This document shows, piece by piece, positions 12,128-25,046 of a stretch of DNA of 60,431 bases. Every line of letters begins with the position of its first letter. Position 1 is the first letter of the stretch. Under the pieces are notes generated by a model. The model ran no database searches and was not told the DNA's origin. It saw nothing but the letters and a program-made list of their open reading frames with translations. Source of the stretch: Saccoglossus kowalevskii. Its lineage: Eukaryota; Hemichordata; Enteropneusta; Harrimaniidae. The stretch is taken from the NCBI RefSeq assembly GCF_000003605.2, contig NW_003128370.1, positions 152,821-213,251 of the forward strand, written 5' to 3'. The position numbers and the translations under genes are program-made.

Positions 12128-12267
12128 TTATTACGAGGACACTGCAAAGTATGCACGAAGGCAATACAGCGAGAGTGTCGACCAACGCGCAGTTTTTCTT
12201 TCCAAGAATACATCATGGGAATGCCGCATTCGCAAAACGTTAGAAAATTTGGCTAACTTCTTTGCAT
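12128..12267. repeat. half foldback arm plus a segment shared with 45.8 kb
   Basis: 12128-12190 (TTATTACGAGGACACTGCAAAG onward) matches the arms of the foldback element at 45873-45996. 12201-12267 is homologous to the reverse complement of 45785-45850, with shared phrases AGAATACATCAT(G/T)GGAATGCCG and AAAACG(G)TTAGAA. Both loci can be read as a similar short peptide (QEYI-[MI]-GMP), which may be coincidence or a trace of coding origin. Confidence 0.6.
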
Positions 12268-12294
12268 TTCCTAATATGGTAGGATGAAAATATC

Positions 12295-12440
12295 CAGTGC
12301 AATACCGCAAAATTACGGCACGCTGTAACTTAAGGCGTTACGGTAACCCCGCGCGAATTTAACCCGCAAAATTACATTGAAAAACCCAGCCCACGTCAAT
12401 AGTAGCGCGCCCCCTTACCGAATTTCTGGATCCGTGGTGA
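12295..12440. repeat. CpG-rich patch with short inverted repeats
   Basis: Richer in G+C than its surroundings. CCGCAAAATTAC occurs twice (near 12307 and 12369), and GTAAC-N7-GTTAC forms a small hairpin. It looks like the end of an uncharacterised mobile element; no protein is attached. Confidence 0.3.
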
Positions 12441-12541
12441 CAGATGTATAATAATTGTTATTATAGTCAATTAATTTCAAATAATTGCTATGACATGCCA
12501 CGCCCTGCTTGAGTGGCCTTATAAAAACAAAAACAATTTCG

Positions 12542-13260
12542 AGTCGCATACTACCTTGCGGTGTTTTAGAGTTTTTAGAGTTTTTTCTACCAATTTATTA
12601 TGTCAAACCTTCGATGTAGTGCACGAAAACTATCATCTGGGCCCTATCAGGAATCATCTCCAAGGACCATATTCATGAAACCTCACTGATTTAGGATATT
12701 GAAATGCCTAGTAGCCAGCTATGAAGTTTCCAACTAAATTATTGAAACCTTACTAAGCATCTTTCTAACTAGTTCATACTAGGAGAATGTAGTCGCATAC
12801 TAATTGGTTGAACTTTTGAACCTCCTCTTTTTCAGCCGAGCTTAGCTATTTTAACAATGAGTAATTACGCAACAACTCTCCACTTCATTGCTAGGCTTTT
12901 TCGCTATCCGATGTCGCATAAACTAGAGAAGGTTGCACGTTTTGACCTCACTGTGCAAACTGTGGGCTGGGATACTTGAAGTGGAACTCTCACAAGCATT
13001 TGGAAAGTCCCCGATGCATAATATTGTAGTGCAATTAGAACTTGTCGATACGATATAGAGGAGCTCTTCCCTGTGGATTGTTCAATATAGAGCGGAACTA
13101 TAAGTTTGTGATTCACATTATCCCTTCTCGGCAAAATCTGTATAACCATAGTTCATCATTAAATATGTCTATTGGGTTCCTCCTAGGGACCATGCGTGCT
13201 TTTCACATAGCACAATAAAGTTCTAGTAATCCTATGATCCCTAGACTATAGTATGCGACT
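12542..13260 (-). mobile_element. PIF/Harbinger-type DNA transposon relic with short terminal inverted repeats
   Basis: AGTCGCATACTA at 12542-12553 and its exact reverse complement TAGTATGCGACT at 13249-13260 bracket the transposase relic. A further copy of the 12-mer lies at 12791-12802, so the element could instead be 12791-13260, or two nested copies. No clear 3-bp TWA target duplication is visible. Total length is far below that of an autonomous Harbinger (several kb), so the copy is internally deleted. Confidence 0.55.
12800..13193 (-). pseudogene. Harbinger (HARBI1-like) transposase N-terminal fragment, frameshifted
   Basis: From ATG at 13193 on the minus strand the first frame gives RNPIDIFNDELWLYRF, the usual opening of Harbinger transposases (R-NP-D-F/Y-D-E...RFR). 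A frameshift near 13115-13130 moves to a frame giving ISYRQVLIALQYYASGTFQ and then VSQPTV, the characteristic QxLxALxFxAxGxFQ...xSQxTV helix-turn-helix block. Next come decayed VKIAKL and, after another shift, SAEKEEVQKF, matching the FPxxxEKxEVxxxF part before the catalytic domain. The DDE catalytic region is not recognisable. Stops and shifts mean it is dead. The family call is firm on the helix-turn-helix motif; boundaries are approximate. Confidence 0.65.
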
Positions 13261-16200
13261 TATCCATTCAATTGAAAACTGGCAGCACAATGACATGCCA
13301 GGTTTAAGTTCAAGATGACTATGTGTTTGCTCGGCAGTGCTTTATGCAATTATCTTTCTTTAACTACTAAAATGGCCGTCGAAGACATTCGTAATATCTT
13401 GTGGGACTTTGGCTCTAACAATCTCTCAGCAGAGCAAGGCCATAATAAACTGCTATTGTTGATATGGTACTTCAATCCCCCAGGCACTACAGGACTAATT
13501 AATTCTCCGCGGACAACCGTAAGTTGCAATTTACCGATGAACTACAAATGAACTGAGATTAAGTGAAAATATTAACTGTTATCATCTCGTTGAAGTGCAT
13601 GGCTGATGAAAACATCTCATATGGGAAGGGAAGTGGGTAGATATAGACTTATAGTGTGATTTATTTTAGACAATTGCCCACATGTGTCCATGATTATGAA
13701 CAAAATGTCATTAAACAAATTAAGATTATGAAAAGTTGGACTCGGAGTATGTGAGCGTGCATTAGATTTTATTGCGAGGAATTTATATCGGTTAACATTC
13801 TGGTTTTATTTTTGATATCGGCGGCAAAGAGAACAATTGTTTATCTGAAATACCTGAAATGGCAGGCTTCCATATGTCCGTATTGCTCTTATTTCTTTTT
13901 CATTCTTTTGTAAAACAACATTTCTATCAGTTTATTTACGAGTTGGGTCAGCAGTCCAATAACTACATCCGATTCTCAGGAAACACAGCACAGGACAGGT
14001 CCTAAGTCTCAATTTAGTTCTGCAGTTCTTTAAGCGTAAAAGATGTGATTTAATTTACAGAGGCAGTGTGGACAATATGAGCATGTTTAAATAATTTTCG
14101 CTGTAATTGCATCATGGTAAATACAATAAAATACGATTTATCGTAAAATTAAAGTTGTTTTGGCAAACAAGCGTAGCACAATTCGTTATGGAAATGCTAA
14201 TGTGCTTGCACTCCGATTTTCTGTACGTACAGGCAAATCCGGGTGCATAGCAAGCGTACTAGCGTAGTGATAATGATAATGATAATGATAATAATATCAA
14301 ATACAAATATTCGAACACGCTCAAAAATTATCCACGTTACTTATTTAATGCGAATAACACGTCACATGTGTTTATTTAACTTATTGTAGTTTTATGTAAA
14401 TATTTAGGTATACATGCTTACTTAAACAAATTAATTAGAATATTGTTGTATCTTTCGACTGTTGCATGTCGGGTAACATGCGTGATGGTCATATGCAATA
14501 TTTTACTTCCGTCTCCTTCATGTCGCCGAACGCCAGCCAATCATATTTTCTGTCACGACTGCTTTACTTAAAGCATGTATTAACAACTGGCTGTCACAGA
14601 AAGTAATTACCCATTAGCAAAACCATGCTGTATGCATGTTATCTTTAATTTCTAACCATAATGCATTTGGACGCAGCAGACTTTTATGTATCTTCCGCTA
14701 TGGAAATATTGTATTTCCTGTTTAGAGAGCGATGTCTATAACAGTTAGTCTAATGCATCACACGGTCCTGCGAGGTGTCATATTTACTTTTTACATCGCA
14801 CAAAATTGTTGTACGAAGTAAAGGTAATATTAAAGTCACATTTCTTGGTTTGTGGGATCGTACTAATCGCCTTTTTTAATGTCAATCACATTAACTGAAC
14901 TGTTAATTGGATAATTGCATAATATTTCTTGTATTTTGTTATGTTATTTGTTTGTTTGTTGACAATATGCATGAAATACATCTGTTTCATTTTTTCCCCT
15001 TGAATTTAGGTAATGTTGCAATAGTTCTCTGCACCGAGGCGAAGGCGAACTACACGATTGAACATTTCTATAAATGATTCATACACTATAGTCGAAGATA
15101 ACACATTGTGTAATAATTGGTGAATTGTGGTCTGGAAAAAGGGGGAGAGAGATAGATGGGCGAGAGATCCGTATCACAGTGGGAATAATCAGTTATGCTT
15201 ACTTCCGACATTTAGTCTGCCTAGTGTTTTAATTGTGTTGTTTATGGAAATGCGGGTTGCGCCTCGGGCGATGTGCAATGCCCATGACTGGACTCTGTCG
15301 TGAAAGTGTCGAGACCAGATATACAACCCGAACCTAGTAATAATTATTCATACTCAGTCTATGAGGGAAAATATAAACTGTCCCAGGCAATGGTCCCCAG
15401 CTGTTATCGGCATCACAGATCTCGATGATGAGAAAACGCCTCAAAATCCAACATTGCAACTTCATTACTGTAATATTCTCAAATGAACTAATCGCCTTAT
15501 AGGAGGGTTAACCCAACCCAAATCTGAACGTGTAGACGTAAATAAAGTGGACATCTATAAGTCCCTGGTCAATACGGCATGTTCCAGCTACCTCGATACA
15601 TTAGTAGCGACACAATCGAAATCGGAAGGTGAATGTGTAAAAATAGAAACACACATGAACAAATCCAAACGTTGTGATGTCCTTTTAAAAAGATAACGAA
15701 ATTCTCAGCAAAATTTTCCAAAAAGCTTCCGCTGCAATTAAAATACCCGTTACGGACCTTCCATGTTGACCTTTGTTGACTTTTGGCTTTTAGGAATGAG
15801 ATCCCGCTGAATAGTTACACTCGTTGTCATGACTACGGAACATGTGGAAAGTGGTTTCCGGCTCTGAATGTTAGTCAGTAATTATGGGATATAATGCTCT
15901 TTATGCCGTCAATATGGAGATAACGCATCAGTGTAGTACAGAACTACGAGATCTGATGTTTATAGAATTAAATAAACCAGAAGTCAAAAACACAAAAGAA
16001 AGAAATATTGATTTTCCGTCAATAGATTTGAAAACATTTCTGAAGGACGTTTGGTACTAAAGCGCGATTATCTAACAATTATATTGCACTCTATTTTAGC
16101 GGTGACGTATTTGACACCCGTAGGAGAGAGTCGCAACAGACAGTTACAATTAAGATCTACTTGAATTACACGCTGTTACGCACACATAAGGCGGTGTGAA

Positions 16201-17955
16201 ATAAGTCGGGGTTTCTTGCTCCTGTTTATATGTGGACAAAGATTGGAACGAATGATATGTATTATGCTCACGAGTATCGGCTAAATTGTTTTTTATCCAT
16301 GACGGAAATGGTGGAATAGCTCGGGTATACGAGCCAATATCCAATCTAAGTAATTCTCTGATTGCTGAACACGTAATTATTCGATTGGATGCATTTGTTG
16401 AAGCACGAAAGTGTGGGATTCGTTATATCAATATTCGTCTCAGAGAGTCTACGATGGGGATAATAGACTACTTTGTCGGTTTCTGTGTCACGTGACGTTC
16501 CCAGTGGACGTCATCAAATCTTGTAGATATCCGCTATATGTGAGCGTGTCCCCGTTCGTAGCTGGTTGTAACGCATTTCCTGAAACATTTGATATCATAC
16601 CGACTTTTATTTGAAAAGCTCTGAAATCCGCAATTAAAAGAATTGAAGACGCGTTTTGCCAAAGTGAATATAAATGTGCCGGTAGCATTGGCATACATGA
16701 CCAGTTTACTGCAAAGATGGCAATTGAATACATTTAACGAACTGAAAAAACTTTCATAATTGATTTACCACTGTATATTTTTAAAACCGTGAATGTTTTG
16801 CCAAATGTTTTACCGACATTGCACGTAAAGATTAAGAATACATAAAGGAGAACAAAACCTCACCATAAAAACCTCAGTGCAAATTGCGACAATTTCTTCT
16901 ACAAACACACCTGGATATTTTCACATCATTTCCTTTCATTTTTTTTCAATATACCTTAGACGCGAACGACCACAGAGATATTGTACCTCGAACAATGTCA
17001 AATTATTTCCTATCATCGCGTACACAGTTTCAAACACAATGGTTACAAAACAAGTCTCAGGGTTCGCTCGCACCCAAGACACCAGCGTTCATTTGCGTTT
17101 AAAGCTTAATACGAGTTTCAAAAGATATATTTAATACAGTGTGACCAGACCTAATCAGCTTTTATCTTTCTTTCCCGTTGTTTTCAGCGCATTATTTTCA
17201 TGAATTTCACGCCAAGTTTTGCTATAGTAGGCACACCGTGACGTTGGATACAGTTGTTCTTTTAAGTCTTGCAAGCAAAAGTATCGCTGTAGTATGAAGA
17301 ACGAGGTAAAGACGTCTGGAGATAATGCTAATATAATTCATTTTCAAGTTGACAGTTGCCGCCATAAACAGATAATATAAGTCAAGGATATGTTGAGTAT
17401 AGACTTGAGATTGACACTTGATAAATGGCATGACAACGATAACGGCCAAATATAATAGTAAAACACTAATTCATTTTAGACTAATTCATTGTGCTCTGCA
17501 ATAAACGCCCCAGAATGAGGAAGCAGAATTCGAAACGAAATGAAGCAGCTGGCTCACGGTGTTTTTATTTGATTAACTTCTTTCTGTTTTCTATTGCATT
17601 TTCGGCTGTTTTACTTCCTTGTTGTTTGCAAACTAACAACAAAACACTAACGTTATTAATATTATTGTTAATAAAAGAAGAAAAAGAAAAAGAAAAACAA
17701 AACAAAACGTGTGAACGAAATACATTATACAATTGACTGTTCTGACGTCTAAATTAAAAATGTGTTCGCGTTTTAGACGTCTACTAACATTTATTACAAG
17801 GAATAGTCAGGCATATAAAGTACTGTGTAAAGAACGCCTTTAATTTTCTTATTGGTTGAAAATAGGATCTTGATATTCTTTCAACAAGAAAATAAATATA
17901 CGTTCATGTCTTTCCATACATTGAGTGAATCACAACATAACCTGACATTGCCACA
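13261..17955. other. AT-rich intergenic stretch, no gene recognised
   Basis: Includes a (GATAAT)n microsatellite at about 14268-14294 and an A/G-rich low-complexity patch at about 17678-17707. A reasonable acceptor-like tract ends near 17187, but only a short unrecognised frame follows it. Confidence 0.4.
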
Positions 17956-17964
17956 CGTGTGCGT

Positions 17965-18047
17965 AACTCGCACTGACGTCACGTCACGTGAGACATTTTG
18001 TTACACTTCAAGTACGTCATGAAGATGGTATATATTTTATATATAAA
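17965..18047 (+). promoter_or_regulatory. promoter-like cluster: CRE, E-box, TATA-like
   Basis: TGACGTCA at 17974-17981 runs directly into CACGTG at 17985-17990, and a TATATATAAA box is at 18038-18047. The arrangement resembles a CRE/E-box promoter, but the next bases are the MITE at 18058 and no downstream exon is recognised, so function is uncertain. Confidence 0.25.
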
Positions 18048-18057
18048 GGCTGACTGA

Positions 18058-18221
18058 TTAAAGCGGAGGAGTCGTCACCTGTGCATGCGTCAGATGGCCA
18101 CAGCGTGTCATTGTTTACAAACAAGCGTCTACCCATGAGCCTTTGCGTTTTTGCGTGTGTTTTTATCGTCGCTTGGGACTCAATTCCCGCGCGTGCGCAG
18201 GTGACGACCCTCCCGCTTTAA
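18058..18221 (+). mobile_element. MITE, copy 1 (complete, ~164 bp)
   Basis: Left end TTAAAGCGGAGGAGTCGTCACCTG and right end CAGGTGACGACCCTCCCGCTTTAA are imperfect inverted repeats of about 24 bases. If the element proper is AAGCGG...CCGCTT, it is flanked by TA on both sides, as expected of Tc1/mariner-type MITEs. Closely similar to 21344-21509; no coding capacity. Confidence 0.8.
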
Positions 18222-19056
18222 TGTAATACGTGTAACATCGGATAGTCCAAGATGACATCGTTTGAGTGGCTGTGCACATGGTAATCCTACCAATTTAATC
18301 TTATCGAACCCGGGGAATAATGCGATTCAACAGAGCAACAGTGATGAATTGTTGAAAAGGAATTTGTTCTCTCATTTAATACGTCAATGGTCTTTACATC
18401 ACATTGTTTTATTATAAAAGCGTCTCGAAAATCAATCGTAAGCATCATTCTGACAAGTGCATCCATCTGTAATTACTGTGTTTTTTATTCATATGGGCTG
18501 TCGAACATCGAATAGTTTGCGTTATCAATTCCGCTAAGTATTTGGCTTGATAACAGCTGGAATAGTTGGTATTGTTATAATAACATCCACGCTGCGTACA
18601 GCTGCTTGTAGAAAGAAACGTGAATAGTTGTGGAATATTCGAAACCTTATTACTTGTTGACTGATTGTCTATGACCTCAGTTGATCCCATCAGCGACAGA
18701 TTGTCCTATTAACTTAAGACCAAGGATATGATTGGTAACTGTTTGACCTCTTTATTACGAAATGAACATCGCTAATTTTTTATTTGAGGAACATGTGCAT
18801 GGTAACATACAAACATACATTGTGATTTAATGTGTTTATGTACAAAACTAACAATTAACCTCACACATACGCAATGCAGTTGCGCAAAGAAATGCATGAT
18901 TAACAAGATTAAATAGACACACCTTGTGTTAATCTAGCTTTTGTCGACATCAAGATTTCTTTGGCACGCCGTTTATGATGATGTGGTCTTGAAGAAAACG
19001 CGCAAAAATAAATCACGTTTATATTTGATTATTGGTGTTTCCTATTGGTTATCATC

Positions 19057-19096
<40 letters not shown>

Positions 19097-21343
19097 GAGA
19101 TTTAAAGCATCCTTTCATCTCACTCCATAGAATAATATAGAGAGGCAGAATAATTACCCACAATACCCTGAAAAGTATATATAATATTGATAAAAAACAC
19201 ATATACCACACATGACTATAGTCTTAGTAAATCACAAAAATTGCTCGGACCGATAAAAATGATATATATTTGACAATATTTGATAATCGTCTATTTGATA
19301 ATAGACGTTTCGAACAATGACTCGACTTCGGTACCATATAAGTAAACGTACAAAATGACTGAGCGTTGCTGTGGTAACCTCAAGGGGAGGATGCCATTGG
19401 GTGTGCAGTACAACTGACGACAGAAGCATGTCGAGAAGATATTCAACATCCTAGTAGGTGTATTAGAAGATTTTCTTTAATATATGAATAATTTATTTGT
19501 CTTAATGTATACATTCATACAACACTGATGGTAATACTGAATATAATTTGTAATGGAATGATTTAGTATTAAGAGAAAAACTATTTTTTAATTTGTTGGC
19601 ATGTGTTCATAATATTGAAAATACAGAACAATACAACAGGTTCCAGAACTGATGATGGTTTAAATTCAATGCCGCATATCCAATTCTTTGAAGACTTGCA
19701 CATTTCCCCATATTTTATCTTCAGTTTTTTCAACACAATATCACGAAGTATCATTCAAGTGAGAGCTAAACGCCACAAGAGAGCACTTCTTTAAAGTTTA
19801 ATTTCTAAAGATTCAAATCGACGCATTACTTCGTAAAGAAGAAACTCTCTATTTTACTAATTGCAGCTCCTGGCAGTACAGTATTAGTACACATAGCGTA
19901 AGGGAAGAAGAGTTATCGAGTACGTACACTTGACATTGAGAACGAGTGTTAGACAATGACGTGGTGTTTTGCATTAATAAGGTATCAACATTGTTGTATT
20001 TAAAGTGCTCCATTTGAAAATACTCTAAGTATTTCATAAATTTCTTATCGATCACAAGTTCACTGAATATATACTGTATTACAAACCAAGGTGTAATCGT
20101 ACGTGACTCAAATAAAACTATAAGTTACAAAATATCCCTATTGAAACTTGCCGAGTTTTATAAAAATCAGTTTTGTATCCCCTGGCATGTGACATTAATT
20201 GCCCCACATTTATTAGGCATTTGATAGAAGTCGATATGGCCACAATTAACAACCTTAATGTTAAACGTCCTCCTTATATGTTCGACATGCAGAAGATAAA
20301 GTTAGATACATTTCCAATTAAAACATGATATTTTGATAGCTGTTGTACACCCACCTTGGTTTAAACATACATAACCATCAGTGTGGCGGAATTGATATTT
20401 TCTTGGGGCATACATACATATGATACGACTATTTGTTTCCGCGACTAATTTGATGCCCACGGTAAAAATCAAAATATCAAAACCTTGCCTAATAGATGTG
20501 AAATTGTCGTCTTGCCAAGAAGAGGTAATTGTCACCGGAATATGTCATAGCCACTAACTTATCCTAAGTTTTCTATTAACTTGAAAAACGAGTAAACAGC
20601 ATTTTGAGCAAATCATTGAAATGATGACGCAATTGCATTGGGAAAATGTCTAACCAGGACAGAAATAATGTTTAAATAAGTTTTATTTTGCCTATGACTT
20701 TGTACGAAGCTAAGTCAATGAATGACAACGACAAATGTTATAAACATGGCGTCTCAAAGATCAAGTAGGATTGTCATTTATATCAGTTAGACGTGAGATG
20801 TTCAACGTCTTGGAATGAGATGGAAATGTGGATTATGTTAGGTACCTTATCATTATGTACACTAACTACCAATAATACAAATTCGGTACACGTCATTTTC
20901 AGTGGTTCAAAGTTTCTCAATATAGTTTCATGTTTTCATATTTAGCGAATCGATTGATTGTTGCTATCAAGTGTCATATGTGAAAACATTGAGTCACGGA
21001 CCAAATTCTTCAGATAACGTGTTAAAACCGACCGCGGAATGTAGAGTTATTACATGGGATTTTATGGGGAAAAATAATACATGACTCGATCATTTAGAAT
21101 ATTTTTTTAACTCAAGATAATAAAACAATGGAATTACATTAATAACATGGTGGGACATATTTTTAAAGATAACGTTGTTTCGATAGTTTGTAACGTTGAG
21201 CGATAGATCGTTTCCCTACGCGAACACGCCTGTGCACCCACATCGAACCCACCTACGTGCAAACTTACGGATGCAGTAGATATACCAAGCATTCACTTTT
21301 TACTGTACGGTAAAACATCGGTTACAGAAGATCTCATCTCTAT
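18222..21343. other. AT-rich intergenic stretch between two MITE copies
   Basis: No gene recognised. Contains the (CAA)n microsatellite listed separately. Confidence 0.4.
19056..19094. repeat. (CAA)n microsatellite
   Basis: Thirteen uninterrupted CAA units. On the minus strand this reads as a poly-Leu frame, which is an artefact. Confidence 0.95.
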
Positions 21344-21509
21344 TTGAAGCGGGAAAATCGTCACCTGCACATGCGTCATACTGTCATATCGTGTCATTGT
21401 TTACAAATAAGCGTCTACCCATGAGCCTTTGTATTTTAGCGTGTGTTGTTATCGTCGCTTGGGACTCAATTCCCGCGCGTGCGCAGGTGACGACCCTCCC
21501 CCGCTTTAA
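21344..21509 (+). mobile_element. MITE, copy 2 (complete, ~165 bp)
   Basis: Same family and orientation as 18058-18221: the interior around TCATTGTTTACAAA and the stretch GCTTGGGACTCAATTCCCGC plus the right terminal repeat are nearly identical. The left terminal repeat is slightly eroded (GAAGCGGGAAAATCGTCACCTG). The flanking dinucleotides are TG and TA, compatible with a mutated TA duplication. Confidence 0.8.
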
Positions 21510-24500
21510 ATAATCAATGCAACAATTCCATCTTTCATCTACCAATATAACAATTATTAATCTTTGTTCTAATTGTGACATGAAAATAATCAATTAAATG
21601 AGTACTACCAAAAGAGCACACATCAGTTTATCAGAGATTGTACAGCTTTGCTTTACTATGTTTTTGTTAAATTAAATTATTCCTGAGATGTAGCTACCTG
21701 AATGTACCTGAATGTGAAAACGAGATGTAACTACGTGAATGTGAAAACGAACATCATCAAATTTTAGTGAAAACAAAAAATGGGCATTACAAACAAAATT
21801 ATGCAAAATCGCTGTGACTTTGGTTTTTTTCTACATTATTCACGGAAAATCCTTTTTAAATATCCCTTTTAATTTGTTCACAGTATTCAATTAATTCAAT
21901 AAATAATTTATTTACTTAGCAGTCACGTGACTTATATGATTTACACCCAACCCAACATCGATTTTTAAGTAGTGTGAATTATGAGGTTTTATAATATATA
22001 TAGTTGATTTAAAGTGACCTTTCTATAACAATAATTTGTGTGAATGTTACTTCCTGAAAACCTCTATTACCTCCTTAATTGTGTTACATATGCAATATAA
22101 ACATGCTGGCGCCCTCGTGCAATGTATTCGACTCTGACCAAATCAGTGGGTTTATATTTGTAAACCCACACTTCCGAGTTTGTGTTTCAAACACAAGACA
22201 AAAAAAAACAACATTGAAAGAATCGGTTGCATTGTCACACTTCTATTTACATGTATGCACAATGTAATTTCTACAGTTGTAATCTTAAGTGTATTTACAA
22301 CAAGTAAAATAACTGCTGTTGTAAATCAAACTACCACAGACTTCGCGCGCGAGTGATTACCAAATTCTGACTTACAGGTTTGGCGTTATATCCAACAACT
22401 CACAATTTCTCGTGGTGTTTTCATTAATAAACCAACGACCAGAACAATGTATCACGAGACCAAACGTGTTTTAACGAACCCATGTTCCTGGCTTGTTTTT
22501 TTTTCAGAGTAATGACACTTAAATATTATTTCATGCATTTTTTAAATAATTAAGCTATCGAATTGCAAGCTGAAATATCAACTCGGTGACAGAATGAGAC
22601 TAATGTCTCATGCAATTAATTACATACTATATGTCGTCCAAACAACGTTCAGTTATTTGTAATTTCAAGAACTCAATATTTGACTTTAATGGTCTATTGG
22701 TTAACCAATACAGTATTATTGGTAAAGAGTATGCTACATGTGTGGTCATATATCGATATAATATGTGAGTTATGACGTAATATTCATTTTACTCTCGTGT
22801 CAGAGACGGAATGTGCTGATATATCTGTCATGCGGCATGCCTACAGCTGTATTTTAGTAATGTGACGGTGGCTATCTCGCTCAAAATACTAGTATGGTTT
22901 ATTTTTTGAGTGTGTGTGAAAAGTTCACATCTAATGATCTCACGGATATGTCCAATCTGATTAAAATCTGATGTAGTGTACGGGCTTTAATTATTTTGGG
23001 TATAAACTTATTTTAATTTTATTTTTTATTACTTTTGTTATTAATGCCTTTTTATTTTATTATTTTACTTTGATTTTGTGATTTTTTTTAATTCCGCCCT
23101 ACATACATCTGATCCGACGCCTATGTAAGTCCCGTTCAAACGTCATGAAATAACTGGCAATCATTTGGCTCATCGAATTATTTTCATTTAGTGATATCGG
23201 ACAGAACGTTAATAGCGTTACCAATGGCTGTTCTATTATGGTAATATTAAAACATTCTGGATACCTATGTAAACGGTGTCTTTATAGTTTATGAAAACAT
23301 GGATCCCTTCAATATTTTCACGGGATCTATTCAAGAATTAATTGCACGTACATACATTCAAAACCAGTGTAAAATCGTAGACCTTGAATAATTTACTCTT
23401 TAAGTGCCCTCTTTTCATGGTATACGTATATCAAATGCAGCAAGGAAAGGGAAGTGAGCCGCAGGCTACGACTGTTTCCATAGTAACAGTTTACGTTTTC
23501 ACGTCATTATTTAACATGTAATACTCGTGTCGTACCATTATATTCATGTAGTTTCTTGGAAGGAAAAAAAATATCACTTTCCTTTTATAAGATCACCTCC
23601 TCGTTTTACAAATAATAACACAGAATTAAGTATTCCAGTAATTGGTTCAGTAATTTTGCAGTGGGTTGATATAATAACGATAATTTGACGTGAAAGAAAC
23701 ATCCCACCACATCATCTTACTTCATGTATAAAACGTCCATAATTTATATCTTTCTCCTACTGATTTGGGATTTCTCTTACTGTCAAAATTTTGTTTTGTT
23801 TGCTTTGTGTTCTTGCACTCGTACACTCCCCTATAAAACTTTGGTTTAAGGAATCAGTTCTAATTACATAACGATCTCGAGAAGCACATAGCGCAATCGC
23901 TCACTTAGCGGACATTGTTTTTTTAGGATGTCTGAAACAATAAGACGGTGACGGTAACGTAAACTTTGACACAGTCACCGTGTTGTATTCAGGATTCTGT
24001 GGGGGATATTACATCGTTGATTGGTAGTCATAGCAAACAAATTCAACAGATACTATGGAAATACGACATGTAAAGAGTTTTAGTTTTTGTTTTTTAATTT
24101 GTTTGTAAAGTTACGTATGTGCAAAACAGCGACGACGTTTTGAAATACTCTTGTCCTGATTTGTAGTTTATCGTTGTTGAAATGTGATAATAAACATAAC
24201 AATTGTATGACATTCGACAATTCAGAGAGACCGTATCCCCAGAGATAGTAAGTCCACATTAAAACTTCTATAGCAGCTGTTAGCCAATACTGTGTTATGT
24301 CAGCAATGTTCGCGACAATGTCTGATATTGATAATTGTCTTAACGAGACTTATATTTGTCCACTTAGATACTACAAAGGATTTGTTTGTTTAGGTCCTAT
24401 AATATCATTATAATATACTAATCATTAGTGATTACGACATAAAATATCATTTAATGGTACATTAACGAATACGTTAATCCAATGATGAACATACATGCTC

Positions 24501-24585
24501 AGTTTATTTTTTGAGAACAATTATTTAAATCTCAGTCAATCAGAAACTCGGATTCATGCCTTTAGGGAAAGTCACGTTTGGACGG
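21510..24585. other. AT-rich intergenic stretch, no gene recognised
   Basis: Nothing convincing on either strand. A polypyrimidine-AG at about 22495-22507 is followed at once by stops in all three frames. Confidence 0.4.
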
Positions 24586-25046
24586 NNNNNNNNNNNNNNN
24601 NNNNNNNNNNNNNNNNNNNNNNNNNNNNNNNNNNNNNNNNNNNNNNNNNNNNNNNNNNNNNNNNNNNNNNNNNNNNNNNNNNNNNNNNNNNNNNNNNNNN
24701 NNNNNNNNNNNNNNNNNNNNNNNNNNNNNNNNNNNNNNNNNNNNNNNNNNNNNNNNNNNNNNNNNNNNNNNNNNNNNNNNNNNNNNNNNNNNNNNNNNNN
24801 NNNNNNNNNNNNNNNNNNNNNNNNNNNNNNNNNNNNNNNNNNNNNNNNNNNNNNNNNNNNNNNNNNNNNNNNNNNNNNNNNNNNNNNNNNNNNNNNNNNN
24901 NNNNNNNNNNNNNNNNNNNNNNNNNNNNNNNNNNNNNNNNNNNNNNNNNNNNNNNNNNNNNNNNNNNNNNNNNNNNNNNNNNNNNNNNNNNNNNNNNNNN
25001 NNNNNNNNNNNNNNNNNNNNNNNNNNNNNNNNNNNNNNNNNNNNNN
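24586..25046. other. assembly gap (461 N)
   Basis: Run of undetermined bases; any reading frame that crosses it is meaningless. Confidence 1.

Noticed and set aside
17170-17240. Polypyrimidine-AG followed by an 18-codon frame
   Set aside because: Frame is short and unrecognised, and no partner donor was found.
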